DNA from: Caulobacteraceae bacterium
Lineage (GTDB): Bacteria; Pseudomonadota; Alphaproteobacteria; Caulobacterales; Caulobacteraceae
NCBI GenBank assembly: GCA_027489335.1
Contig: JAIXZX010000012.1
Location: 62,001 to 126,000, forward strand
Length of the DNA stretch: 64,000 nt
Direction: 5' to 3'
The translations under genes and the position numbers were made by a program. Numbering within the stretch: position 1 is the stretch's first letter; every line of letters starts with the position of its first letter. Under the pieces are notes generated by a model. It did not search any database. It saw nothing but the letters and a program-made list of their open reading frames with translations, and was not told the origin of the DNA. Positions 7,903-15,038 of this stretch are shown here, piece by piece.

Positions 7903-8715
7903 ATGGGATACGAAGTTCTGGACGTGAAGCCGATGACCCGCCGGATCGGCGCCGAGGTGTTCGGGCTCGATCTCGGCAAGCCGCTCAGCAACCGACAGAC
8001 CGCCGAGCTGCGCGAGGCGCTCGCCAATCATCAGGTGCTGTTCTTCCGCGATCAGGAGATGGACCACGACGCCCACAAGGCGGTCGGCCGCCTGTTTGGC
8101 GAACTGGCCATCCACTCGGCCATCCCCGGCATCGAGGGCCATCCGGAGATCGTCGCCATCCATGCCGACGGCGACTCCAAGTTCGTGGCCGGCGAGAACT
8201 GGCACTCCGACCTGACCTGCGATCCCGAGCCGCCCCTGGGCTCGATCCTCTACATGCCTGTGGTGCCCGAGAGCGGCGGCGACACGGTCTTCGCCTCTAT
8301 GTACGCGGCCTATGACACCCTGTCAGAGCGGATGAAGGTCTATCTGGAGGGGCTGCAGGCGGTCCACGACGCCAACCCGGTCTATCAGAAGCTCTTCCCG
8401 GACCTGGACCGGAAGTACAACCGTTCGGTCCATCCGGTGGTCCGCACCCATCCGGTGACGGGGAAGAAGCTGATCTTCGTCAACCCGTCCTACACCACCC
8501 ACATCGAGGGCCTGGCCGACGAGGAGAGCGCGGCCATCCTCAACTTCCTCTACGTCCACTGCATGAACCCCAACTACCAGGTCCGCTTCCGCTGGCGCCC
8601 CAACTCTGTGGCCTTCTGGGACAACCGCTGCACCTGGCACCAGGCCATCTGGGACTACTTCCCGGACACGCGGTCAGGGTTCCGGGTCACGGTGGCGGGG
8701 GATAAGCCGTTTTGA
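7903..8715 (+). CDS. TauD/TfdA-family Fe(II)/2-oxoglutarate dioxygenase
   Basis: A 270-aa non-heme iron oxygenase. The iron site is visible as His101-x-Asp103 in NWHSDLTC and a distal His246 in CTWHQAIWDY; Arg257 or Arg261 should bind the 2-oxoglutarate carboxylate. These enzymes hydroxylate an unactivated carbon next to a heteroatom and so release sulfite, an amine or an ether partner. Twelve bases separate it from the flavin reductase, with AAAGG upstream of the ATG, so it is the last gene of the RutA-like row. A paralogue lies at 11874-12728. Confidence 0.9.
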   Translation: MGYEVLDVKPMTRRIGAEVFGLDLGKPLSNRQTAELREALANHQVLFFRDQEMDHDAHKAVGRLFGELAIHSAIPGIEGHPEIVAIHADGDSKFVAGENWHSDLTCDPEPPLGSILYMPVVPESGGDTVFASMYAAYDTLSERMKVYLEGLQAVHDANPVYQKLFPDLDRKYNRSVHPVVRTHPVTGKKLIFVNPSYTTHIEGLADEESAAILNFLYVHCMNPNYQVRFRWRPNSVAFWDNRCTWHQAIWDYFPDTRSGFRVTVAGDKPF

Positions 8716-8769
8716 GGCTTGGCTAGAGTCTCCGCGGCTGTTTGCGCGAGCCTAACTATTGGCAGCGCT

Positions 8770-9492
8770 CTAGAGTCCATTCCGCAATTCTAGCGCTTCG
8801 TTGGCCATCCCGACGTCGGAAAAGCGGGATGGGTAAGCAATGAGAAGGATGTTCAGAGCGCAAACCCCAGCCTGAGCAATCGACCTTAGCCCGTGCTGAA
8901 GTTGCAAGCTATCACCCACGAGATATGCTTGGTTAAACTCGACCTTGTCATCGCTGTGGATGATGCTGAGGCTTGCGGTAACGGCTTTCTGGTTTGGATG
9001 AGCTCCAAAATCGATCGCACGCTGATACAACTGACTGAAAACCGTTTCAGTCTCGGGATCGCCCGCTTTGATCGTCGCTCTGACTTTCGCAGTTGTGAAA
9101 GCCCTTAGCGCAGCCTCCATTGAGGAGGCACCGTCGTGCCGACGGAGCCAAACTTCGATTAATTCAGGGTTTTTGGCTTGGTGAAGGCAGTATGCTGCGA
9201 ACTCCAGGCATACTCTAAGTGTGGGCCAAACCTCTGTTGTTTGACCCGCAAGCGCGTGCTCACATGACGCCCTGAACGCTGAGTGACTGCGATAAGCTAG
9301 CAGCGCTGCAATAGGTGGTTCTGGATTGATCCAGTTGTCCAGAATTGAAAAATAACATTTGTCGATTCGAAGTAAGAGTCTTGATGCTTCTGGCGCGTTT
9401 ACAAACGAGGCCCACCGATTCCTGTAGGCATCCTGAAAGTATCGCGTGAGCGGATCTTCACCCCATCCAATTGGGGGGAATCTTTCACCCAT
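8770..9492 (-). CDS. Hypothetical protein of AT-richer composition
   Basis: A 240-aa protein I do not recognise. It is mostly helical and soluble, with no signal peptide or membrane segment; a middle Leu/Ala-rich region (TLRVCLEFAAYCLHQAK) suggests an all-alpha fold. The ATG at 9492 follows an AGGCGA stretch; a TTG seven codons upstream is possible. Local GC is near 50%, clearly below the neighbours, and codons end more often in A/T, suggesting recent acquisition. It lies on the opposite strand to both flanking catabolic modules and next to the toxin-antitoxin remnant and repeat. Confidence 0.6.
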   Translation of the reverse strand: MGERFPPIGWGEDPLTRYFQDAYRNRWASFVNAPEASRLLLRIDKCYFSILDNWINPEPPIAALLAYRSHSAFRASCEHALAGQTTEVWPTLRVCLEFAAYCLHQAKNPELIEVWLRRHDGASSMEAALRAFTTAKVRATIKAGDPETETVFSQLYQRAIDFGAHPNQKAVTASLSIIHSDDKVEFNQAYLVGDSLQLQHGLRSIAQAGVCALNILLIAYPSRFSDVGMANEALELRNGL

Positions 9493-9832
9493 CAAACTTC
9501 GCCTGTCTATCAATGGCCTGCATCAGCCAAATGAATTCATCATTACGGCGTCTGCCGCGCTCCGGGGGTGGAGCTTGCCAAGCTCAATGAAGAGTCGTGT
9601 TGGTGCAAGCGGCACTCGATCCCAGCGTGAGCGGCAGGCGTAACGAAGCCACTCGACCCCCCCCGCCGCAGCCAGGGACGGCCACGGCGGGGAGGGGCTG
9701 ACGGTCAAGGGGATGCCCGTCAGGTCTTGGGGAGGCCGATGTTGGGGGAGACCGGCCTAGTCGCCGATCTCGGTGGTCATCTGGCCCATCTTCCGCGTGT
9801 CACTTCAGGACTGAAGGCAACGGTGCGGCGAA
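9493..9832. other. Gene-poor 340-bp stretch: fossil repeat plus parE stub
   Basis: No intact gene is supported here. From 9653 to 9799 lies a degenerate copy of the terminator and 3' end of the SDR gene; from 9800 to about 9836 lies the beginning of a parE-like toxin frame. The 9523-9650 part holds a short open minus-strand frame ending in a stop in phase with the hypothetical gene. I could not assign it; it may be debris of an acquired gene. Confidence 0.55.
9653..9799. repeat. Direct repeat copy A (degenerate SDR 3' end)
   Basis: Aligns base for base, with scattered substitutions and 1-nt indels, to 10972-11120. Both copies carry the CCCCGCCG...CGGCGGGG hairpin, the string GGGGAGGGGCTGACGGTCAA and the last ~27 codons of the SDR gene. 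In this copy the SDR frame has a premature stop, so it is a fossil. Identity is roughly 85-90% by eye. Confidence 0.85.
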
Positions 9833-9836
9833 TCAC
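9777..9836 (-). pseudogene. Truncated parE-like toxin remnant
   Basis: A GTG at 9834-9836 overlaps the parD stop (GTGA), as in typical parDE operons. It begins IRRTVAFSPEV, like the first strand of ParE toxins. After about 12 codons the sequence switches into the fossil SDR repeat and stops at codon 20. The toxin is therefore not made. The identification rests on the short start motif plus its position after parD. Confidence 0.6.
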
Positions 9837-10108
9837 TTGCGATCCTTCGACCGTTCCTCGTGCCGCGCCTGGATGTCGGAGAAGACTGACGCTGAGGAGA
9901 CCGCCCGGCCGGGGTCCTCTCGCATGGCGTCGTAGGTGGGAGCGACCTCTTCCCGCAGCCAGCGGCTGATGGCTTCGTCGCGTTCTTTCAGGGCGCGCAG
10001 GCCGGCGCGGACGACCTCGCTGGCCGAGGCGTAGTCGCCGGAGTTGACCTTGGCGTCGATGAATTCGGCTTGGTCCCTGGGCAGGCTTACGGTTCTCTTC
10101 TCGATCAT
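9833..10108 (-). CDS. ParD-family antitoxin, orphan
   Basis: A 91-aa ribbon-helix-helix antitoxin. An N-terminal strand (KRTVSLP) is followed by DYASASEVVRAGLRALKERD, the signature of ParD/CopG proteins, then a charged C-terminal tail that would wrap the toxin. ParD normally neutralises ParE and represses its own operon. Here the downstream toxin frame is cut after about 12 codons, so the antitoxin is an orphan. A perfect 23-bp palindrome just upstream (10146-10168) is a candidate operator. Confidence 0.85.
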   Translation of the reverse strand: MIEKRTVSLPRDQAEFIDAKVNSGDYASASEVVRAGLRALKERDEAISRWLREEVAPTYDAMREDPGRAVSSASVFSDIQARHEERSKDRK

Positions 10109-10145
10109 GGCTTGGGACCTTTCGCGCTCCAGCGAAGGCTAACAT

Positions 10146-10168
10146 GCGGTATGACTTATTCATACCGC
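10146..10168. promoter_or_regulatory. Perfect palindrome in the parD/GNAT divergent promoter
   Basis: GCGGTATGA (10146-10154), a 5-nt CTTAT spacer, then TCATACCGC (10160-10168). It lies 37 bp upstream of parD and 26 bp upstream of the GNAT start, where a ribbon-helix-helix autorepressor site would be expected. ParD binding is inferred. Confidence 0.55.
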
Positions 10169-10194
10169 AGCGGGCGCGACGGAGGGGGCTTCAC

Positions 10195-10965
10195 ATGCTG
10201 ACCGATCTTCTGGTGCGCTATGACGCCGAGATGCGGCGGGACCCGCCGTTGACGGAAGGGCTGGAGGCGACCCGGATCGGGGGCTTGGTGCGGCTCAGCG
10301 GGCCCTACAACTGCATTGTCTATTCGGACCTGTCGGAGGCCGATGCGGAGGCTCAGGTGGCCGCCGAGGTCGCCCATCTGCGGGCGACCGGCGGGGCGCT
10401 GGAGTGGAAGGTTCACGGGCATGACCGGCCAGGGGACCTGCCGCGCATTCTGGATCGCCATGGCTTTGTCTCTGAGCCTCAGGAGACCCTGCTCGTTCGC
10501 GCCCTGGATGAGGGCCTGCTTGGGCGTCAGGCGGACCCAGGCCTGTCGATCCGGACGGTGACGACGGCCGGGGACGTCGATGACTTCCTGCGCGCCGTCG
10601 AGGCGGCGTTCGGCCACCCGTTCGGCCACGATGCGGCGCAGCTGCTGGCTGACATTGGCGCAGGGGTGGCCTCGGCGCATGTGGCCTATGTGGACGGGGC
10701 GCCCGTGGCGGCGGGCCGGCTGGAGATGCCGGCGGGCCGCAGCTTCGCTGGCCTCTATACGGGCGGGGTGGCGCCGGCCTATCGCGGGCGCGGCCTCTAT
10801 CGCGCCCTGGTGCAGAGCCGGGCGCGGGAGGCCGCCGCCCGGGGCTACGGCTATGTGATCACCGAGGCGCTGGAGACCAGCCGACCGATCCTGGAGACGC
10901 TCGGCTTTGCGCCGCTGACCACGGTCCAGGGCTGGGTGCTTGAGGCGCCGGCCGGCCAAGGCTGA
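10195..10965 (+). CDS. GNAT-family N-acetyltransferase
   Basis: A 256-aa protein whose C-terminal half is a GNAT domain. VAPAYRGRGLYRALVQSR is acetyl-CoA-binding motif A, preceded by an AHVAYVDGAPVAAGRLEM strand pair and followed by an ETSRPILETLGF motif-B-like end. The N-terminal ~110 residues look like a second, degenerate GNAT-like or substrate-recognition half. The start ATG at 10195 follows GGAGGGGG at seven bases; the ATG at 10144 lies inside the palindrome and has no ribosome site. The target is unknown. It sits inside the direct-repeat interval with parD. Confidence 0.8.
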   Translation: MLTDLLVRYDAEMRRDPPLTEGLEATRIGGLVRLSGPYNCIVYSDLSEADAEAQVAAEVAHLRATGGALEWKVHGHDRPGDLPRILDRHGFVSEPQETLLVRALDEGLLGRQADPGLSIRTVTTAGDVDDFLRAVEAAFGHPFGHDAAQLLADIGAGVASAHVAYVDGAPVAAGRLEMPAGRSFAGLYTGGVAPAYRGRGLYRALVQSRAREAAARGYGYVITEALETSRPILETLGFAPLTTVQGWVLEAPAGQG

Positions 10966-10971
10966 GGGCGT

Positions 10972-11120
10972 TCGAACCCCCCGCCGCAGCCTGCGGCGGC
11001 CGCGGCGGGGAGGGGCTGACGGTCAAGGGGATGGCCCGTCAGGTCTTGGGGAAGCCGATGCTGGTGGAGAGGCCGGCCCAGTCGCCGACCTCGGTGGTCA
11101 TCTGGCCCATCTTGCGCATG
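10972..11120. repeat. Direct repeat copy B (intact SDR 3' end and terminator)
   Basis: The parental copy of the repeat at 9653-9799, same orientation about 1.3 kb away. It includes the intergenic hairpin and the last 27 codons of the intact SDR gene. The two copies flank parD plus the GNAT gene. Confidence 0.85.
10979..11010. terminator. Bidirectional hairpin between convergent GNAT and SDR genes
   Basis: CCCCGCCGC (10979-10987) pairs with GCGGCGGGG (11002-11010). It is placed between two convergent genes and conserved in the fossil repeat copy. There is no clear T-run. Confidence 0.5.
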
Positions 11121-11872
11121 GCGTAGTGCAGGGCGTCTTCGCCCAGCAGCAGGTGCAGGGGCGCATCCTCCGCCCCGGCGATCTTCAGGATGGCGGCCGC
11201 AGCCCGGGCCGGATCGCCGCTTTCCTGGCCGGCGTGTTCGGCCAGCAGCTGGGGCGCTATGTGGGCGGTCTGCGCATAATCGGCGATCACCTCGCTGGCG
11301 CGGGTGAGCGAGCGGCCGGCATAGTCGGTGCGCAGGCCGCCGGGCGCCACATTGGTGACCTTGATCCCCAACGGCGCGACTTCCTGGGCCAGGGCCTCGC
11401 CCAGGCCTTCCAGGGCGAACTTGCTGGCGCAGTAGATCCCGGTGCCCGACCAGGCGGCCAGGCCGCTGACCGAGGTGATGTTGATCACGTGGCCTGACCG
11501 GCGAGAGCGCATCCTTGGTAAGGCTGCGCGCAGCACGGCCAGGGGGCCGAAGACATTGGCCTCGAACTGGGCGCGGGCCTCGTCAAGGCTCGTCTCCTCC
11601 ACCGCGCCGGTCAGGCCGTAGCCGGCGTTGTTGACCAGGATGTTGATCCCGGCTGCCAGGGCCTCGGCGCCTGCGACCGCTGCAGCGACCGCGGCCTCAT
11701 CGGTGACATCGGCGACGAAGCCGTGGGCGTTGGGGCCGAGGCTCGCGAAGGCGTCGCGGTCGGCGCCCTTGCGGACCGTGCCGGCCACGATGTCGCCGGC
11801 TTCGAGGGCGGCAAGGGCGAGCGCGCGGCCGAGGCCTGCGCTGACGCCGGTGATGAACCAGGTGCGCGTCAT
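11039..11872 (-). CDS. Short-chain dehydrogenase/reductase (SDR)
   Basis: A 277-aa classical SDR. It shows TGVSAGLGR (cofactor glycine motif, residues ~8-16), NNAGYG, a Ser in NITSVSG and the catalytic YCASK. It oxidises or reduces an alcohol/ketone with NAD(P). The start lies one base after the stop of the TauD-like gene on the same strand, so the two form an operon, divergent from the Rieske/extradiol row. In aromatic pathways such enzymes often act as dihydrodiol or alcohol dehydrogenases; the substrate here is unknown. Its 3' end has been duplicated at 9653-9799. Confidence 0.88.
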   Translation of the reverse strand: MTRTWFITGVSAGLGRALALAALEAGDIVAGTVRKGADRDAFASLGPNAHGFVADVTDEAAVAAAVAGAEALAAGINILVNNAGYGLTGAVEETSLDEARAQFEANVFGPLAVLRAALPRMRSRRSGHVINITSVSGLAAWSGTGIYCASKFALEGLGEALAQEVAPLGIKVTNVAPGGLRTDYAGRSLTRASEVIADYAQTAHIAPQLLAEHAGQESGDPARAAAAILKIAGAEDAPLHLLLGEDALHYAMRKMGQMTTEVGDWAGLSTSIGFPKT

Positions 11873-11873
11873 G

Positions 11874-12728
11874 TCAGTAGGGGGCGTCGCCCTTGGCCCA
11901 CAGGCGGTGCATGGTCCGGAAGTACTTGGTGTCGTCGTAGAGGGTGCCGGTGTGCAGGGTGCAGCGATTGTCCCACATGAGCACGTCGCCCACCTGCCAC
12001 TTGTGGCGGAAGACGAAGGGCTCGCTGGTCATGAATTCCACCAGCTCGTCCACCAGCTCCAGACCCTTGGGGTTCTCCATCCCCACCACCTCGGTCACCG
12101 TGCCGGTCGAGGGCCACAGCGCCTTGCGGCCATCGGCCGGGTGGGTGCGGATCAGGGGATGGACCACGTCGGGGTTGTCGCGCTTGAGCTCTTCCGACAG
12201 CTCCTGGCGGCCGAACTCCCGGGTGGCCATGAAGTGCTGATAGGAGTGGTGGAGGCGAAGGCCGTCCAGCTCCTTCTGGCGCTCAGGGCTGAGCGCGTTC
12301 CAGGCGGCGCAGCCATCGGCCAGCAGGGTGTCGGAGCCCTCGGCCGGGACCTCCACCGCATAGAGCATGGTGCACATGACCGGCTGCGCCTTGTAGGAAT
12401 AGTCGGTGTGCCAGCCGACGCCGTCATTGTGCGCGCCGATCGGTTTGCCATCCACCTCGCGGTTGGAAAGGACGAACACCTTGGGATGGCCGGGCAGGGT
12501 GAACTGCGTCTGGGTGTGGTCCTCGGGCTCGCCGAACAGGGCCACAAAGTCCACCAGCTGTTGAGGGCTCATCTCCTGGCCGCGTAGCAGGATGGCGCCG
12601 TGCCGGTGGAAGGTGTCGACCACGCCAGCCAGGGTTTCAGCGTCGGCGCGGGCGAGGTCCACATCGAGGATCTCGGCGCCGAAGCCGGGCTTCAGCTCGC
12701 GGGTCTTGAGTTGGACGGCGGTGGTCAT
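11874..12728 (-). CDS. TauD/TfdA-family dioxygenase (second copy)
   Basis: A 284-aa Fe(II)/2-oxoglutarate dioxygenase. Ligands His107-x-Asp109 in WHTDYSY and His259 in CTLHTGTLYDD are visible, with Arg271/Arg275 for 2-oxoglutarate. It is closer to the TfdA/alkylsulfatase-like group than to the copy at 7903-8715 (VWNALSPE-type helices, PLIRTHP strand shared by both). ATG at 12728 follows a GGAG; the frame stays open upstream but without a ribosome site. It is one base from the SDR and divergent from the Rieske gene. Confidence 0.9.
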   Translation of the reverse strand: MTTAVQLKTRELKPGFGAEILDVDLARADAETLAGVVDTFHRHGAILLRGQEMSPQQLVDFVALFGEPEDHTQTQFTLPGHPKVFVLSNREVDGKPIGAHNDGVGWHTDYSYKAQPVMCTMLYAVEVPAEGSDTLLADGCAAWNALSPERQKELDGLRLHHSYQHFMATREFGRQELSEELKRDNPDVVHPLIRTHPADGRKALWPSTGTVTEVVGMENPKGLELVDELVEFMTSEPFVFRHKWQVGDVLMWDNRCTLHTGTLYDDTKYFRTMHRLWAKGDAPY

Positions 12729-12991
12729 CGGCGCAGGCTCCGGCTGTGTGGGAACGACCTTAGCCGGGCAGGGGCGCGGCGGTCTTGTCCATCCGCGCAC
12801 ATTTGCTTGCCAGCGCCCGAGCGAGGAGTTGGGCGGCTGATCAGCCCCTGATCACCGCCGCCTGCAAAGGAGGCGATCGTGGTCTTTGGCCGCGCGCCGG
12901 CCAAGTTCTCGTGCGCGCTGGTGCAAGACCGCCCCCACGCTGGCGCCTACCGTCAAGGCCTCGACCGAACCGGAAGCCGAGGGTCCACAGC
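12729..12991. promoter_or_regulatory. Divergent promoter region between TauD/SDR and Rieske operons
   Basis: These 263 bases carry no gene and must hold both promoters. An inverted repeat TTGGCCG-CGCGC-CGGCCAA lies at 12886-12904, about 90 bp upstream of the Rieske start, and may be an operator, for instance for the AraC regulator at the end of that row. No clear -10/-35 pair was found. Confidence 0.35.
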
Positions 12992-14200
12992 ATGCGCGCG
13001 AACCTCCTGAACGACGCCTTCTTCGACGGGCTGTCCACCTCCATGGAGGGGTTTGAGACCGCCGAGACCCTGCCGCCGGCCTGCTACGTCGACGCCGGCT
13101 TCTACGAGTTCGAGAAGGAGGCGGTGTTCAACCACGAATGGCTCTGCGTGGGCCGCGAGTCCTGGGTGATGACGCCCGGCGACTACTTCACCACCTCGAT
13201 CATCGGCGAGCCCATCGTGGTGGCGCGGACGCGCAAGAACGAGCTGGTGGCCATGAGTTCGGTCTGCCAGCACCGGGCCATGCTGGTGGCCGAGGGCCAT
13301 GGCAACACCCGCGGCTTCGTCTGCCCCTACCACCACTGGACCTATGGCCTGGACGGCAAGCTGGTGAATGCGCCGGCCATGGAGCAGACCTGCGGCTTCG
13401 ACAAGAAGAAGATCGCCCTGCCGAGGTTCAAGGTCGAGGTGTGGCTGGGCTTCGTCTTCGTGAATTTCGATCTGGAGGCCGCCCCGCTGGCGCCGCGCCT
13501 GACCGAGATCGAGGCTGCGCTCGCCGGCTACGACCTTTCCCATGCCGAAGGACCCCGGCCCGATCCCGCCGCCAAGCTCCCCTGGAACTGGAAGGTGATG
13601 TTCGAGAACAACAATGACGGCTACCACGCCAGCCGTCTGCACCAGGGGCCGCTGCACGACTTCGTCCCCAGCGCCCAGTCGGTCTTTCCCGAGGCCGCCG
13701 AAGGCGCCGCCGGATACCTGCGCTTCAACGGCACCCTGCATCCCGACGCCAGCTTCAACGTGACGCAAAAGGCCCTGCTGCCGGTCTTCCCCAAGCTGAC
13801 CGAGACGGATCGCAGCAGGATGACCTTCGCCAACATCCCGCCGACCCTGTCGCTCGTGGTGACCAGCGACATGGTCATCTACCTGATCGTCCGGGCTGAC
13901 GGGCCCGAGACCCACGAGATGGACACCGGCCTGCTCTTTGCGCCCGGCGCCATGCAGGACCCGGCCTTCGAACACAAGCTGGCCATGAACATGGCCGCGG
14001 CCAGCGCCATCATCGCCCAGGACCTGCATGTGGATGGTTTGGTGCAGGCGGGCCTGCGCTCGCGCTTCGCCATCCGTGGCCGCTATTCCTGGCAGGAGGG
14101 CGCCCAGATCGCCTTCAACCGCTGGCTGACCCCGCGCTATCAGCAGACGTGGAAGGCGATGAGCGCCGACGCCCGGCCGCGCGTCGAGGTCCCGGCATGA
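12992..14200 (+). CDS. Rieske non-heme iron oxygenase, alpha subunit type
   Basis: A 402-aa terminal oxygenase. The Rieske [2Fe-2S] ligands are Cys92-x-His94 and Cys111-x-x-His114 (CQHRAM, CPYHHW). The mononuclear iron site is visible as Asp209, His212 and His217 in NNNDGYHASRLH. Such enzymes hydroxylate or demethylate aromatic and N-heterocyclic substrates with electrons from a separate reductase; none is encoded next door. The start ATG at 12992 has GAGGG upstream. It is coupled (ATGA) to the extradiol dioxygenase that follows, consistent with ring hydroxylation followed by ring cleavage. Confidence 0.9.
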   Translation: MRANLLNDAFFDGLSTSMEGFETAETLPPACYVDAGFYEFEKEAVFNHEWLCVGRESWVMTPGDYFTTSIIGEPIVVARTRKNELVAMSSVCQHRAMLVAEGHGNTRGFVCPYHHWTYGLDGKLVNAPAMEQTCGFDKKKIALPRFKVEVWLGFVFVNFDLEAAPLAPRLTEIEAALAGYDLSHAEGPRPDPAAKLPWNWKVMFENNNDGYHASRLHQGPLHDFVPSAQSVFPEAAEGAAGYLRFNGTLHPDASFNVTQKALLPVFPKLTETDRSRMTFANIPPTLSLVVTSDMVIYLIVRADGPETHEMDTGLLFAPGAMQDPAFEHKLAMNMAAASAIIAQDLHVDGLVQAGLRSRFAIRGRYSWQEGAQIAFNRWLTPRYQQTWKAMSADARPRVEVPA

Positions 14201-15012
14201 GCGGGCTTGCTGAACGCCTGCCGGTGGTCTTCTTCGGCCACGGCAGCCCGATGATCGCCATCGAGACCAACGACACCACCGCAGCCTGGGGCGCGATCGG
14301 CGAGTCGATCGGCAAGCCCAAGGCCATCCTGTGCGTCTCGGCCCACTGGCTGACCCGCGGGGTGGGGGTCACCGCCATGGCCCAGCCGCGGACCATCCAC
14401 GACTTCGGCGCCTCGTTTCCGCAGGCTTTGTTCAACGTCCAGTACCCCGCGCCCGGCGATCCGGCCCTGGCGCGGCGCGTGGCCGAGCTGCTAGCGCCGC
14501 TGCCCGTGGCGCAGGACGAGGGCTGGGGTCTGGACCACGGGACCTGGTCGGTGCTGTGCAAGGCCTATCCCAAGGCCGATGTGCCGGTCGTCCAGCTGTC
14601 GATGGACGCCAGCAAGCCGCCGGCCTGGCACTATGAGATGGGCCGCAAGCTCGCCCCCCTGCGGGACGAAGGCGTGCTGATCGTCGCCACCGGCAATATC
14701 GTCCACAACCTGCCGGCCATGGACTGGGGCGCCCGCCACCGCCCGGCCTTCGACTGGGCAGCCGCCTTCAACGATCACATCAAGGCCGCCATCGCCAATG
14801 ACGAGCCGCAGGCCGCGGTGGCCTATGAGGCCTTCGGCGAGGCGGCCAGCCGTTCCGTGCCCACGCCCGACCACTACTGGCCGCTACTCTATGCGCTGGG
14901 CGCCCGGATGCCCGGCGATCGCGCCCTCTTCGGCCCCGACCACATCGAGCACGGCTCGCTCAGCATGACCACGGTGATGCTCGACAGCCGCCCGGCCGCG
15001 CAGGCCGCCTGA
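14197..15012 (+). CDS. Class III extradiol ring-cleavage dioxygenase, DODA/YgiD type
   Basis: A 271-aa LigB-fold enzyme of the DOPA 4,5-dioxygenase group. Conserved histidines appear in VVFFGHGSPM, CVSAHWLTRG, DHGTWSVL and NIVHNL, with the late PTPDHYWPLLYALG block typical of the family. It cleaves catechol-like rings next to the diol using Fe(II) or Zn. The ATG overlaps the Rieske stop (ATGA), so the two are translated together. Together with the SDR it could complete hydroxylation, dehydrogenation and cleavage of a ring; that order is inference. Confidence 0.88.
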   Translation: MSGLAERLPVVFFGHGSPMIAIETNDTTAAWGAIGESIGKPKAILCVSAHWLTRGVGVTAMAQPRTIHDFGASFPQALFNVQYPAPGDPALARRVAELLAPLPVAQDEGWGLDHGTWSVLCKAYPKADVPVVQLSMDASKPPAWHYEMGRKLAPLRDEGVLIVATGNIVHNLPAMDWGARHRPAFDWAAAFNDHIKAAIANDEPQAAVAYEAFGEAASRSVPTPDHYWPLLYALGARMPGDRALFGPDHIEHGSLSMTTVMLDSRPAAQAA

Positions 15013-15038
15013 TTTGCCGCTTTCCCAAGGACGTCCCC

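Noticed and set aside
9523-9708. Short minus-strand frame before the hypothetical gene
   Set aside because: Part of it is the fossil repeat and the rest matches nothing I recognise; treated as debris.
9836-10194. A functional parDE toxin-antitoxin system
   Set aside because: The toxin frame stops after 19 codons and only about the first 12 look like ParE, so only the antitoxin is intact.
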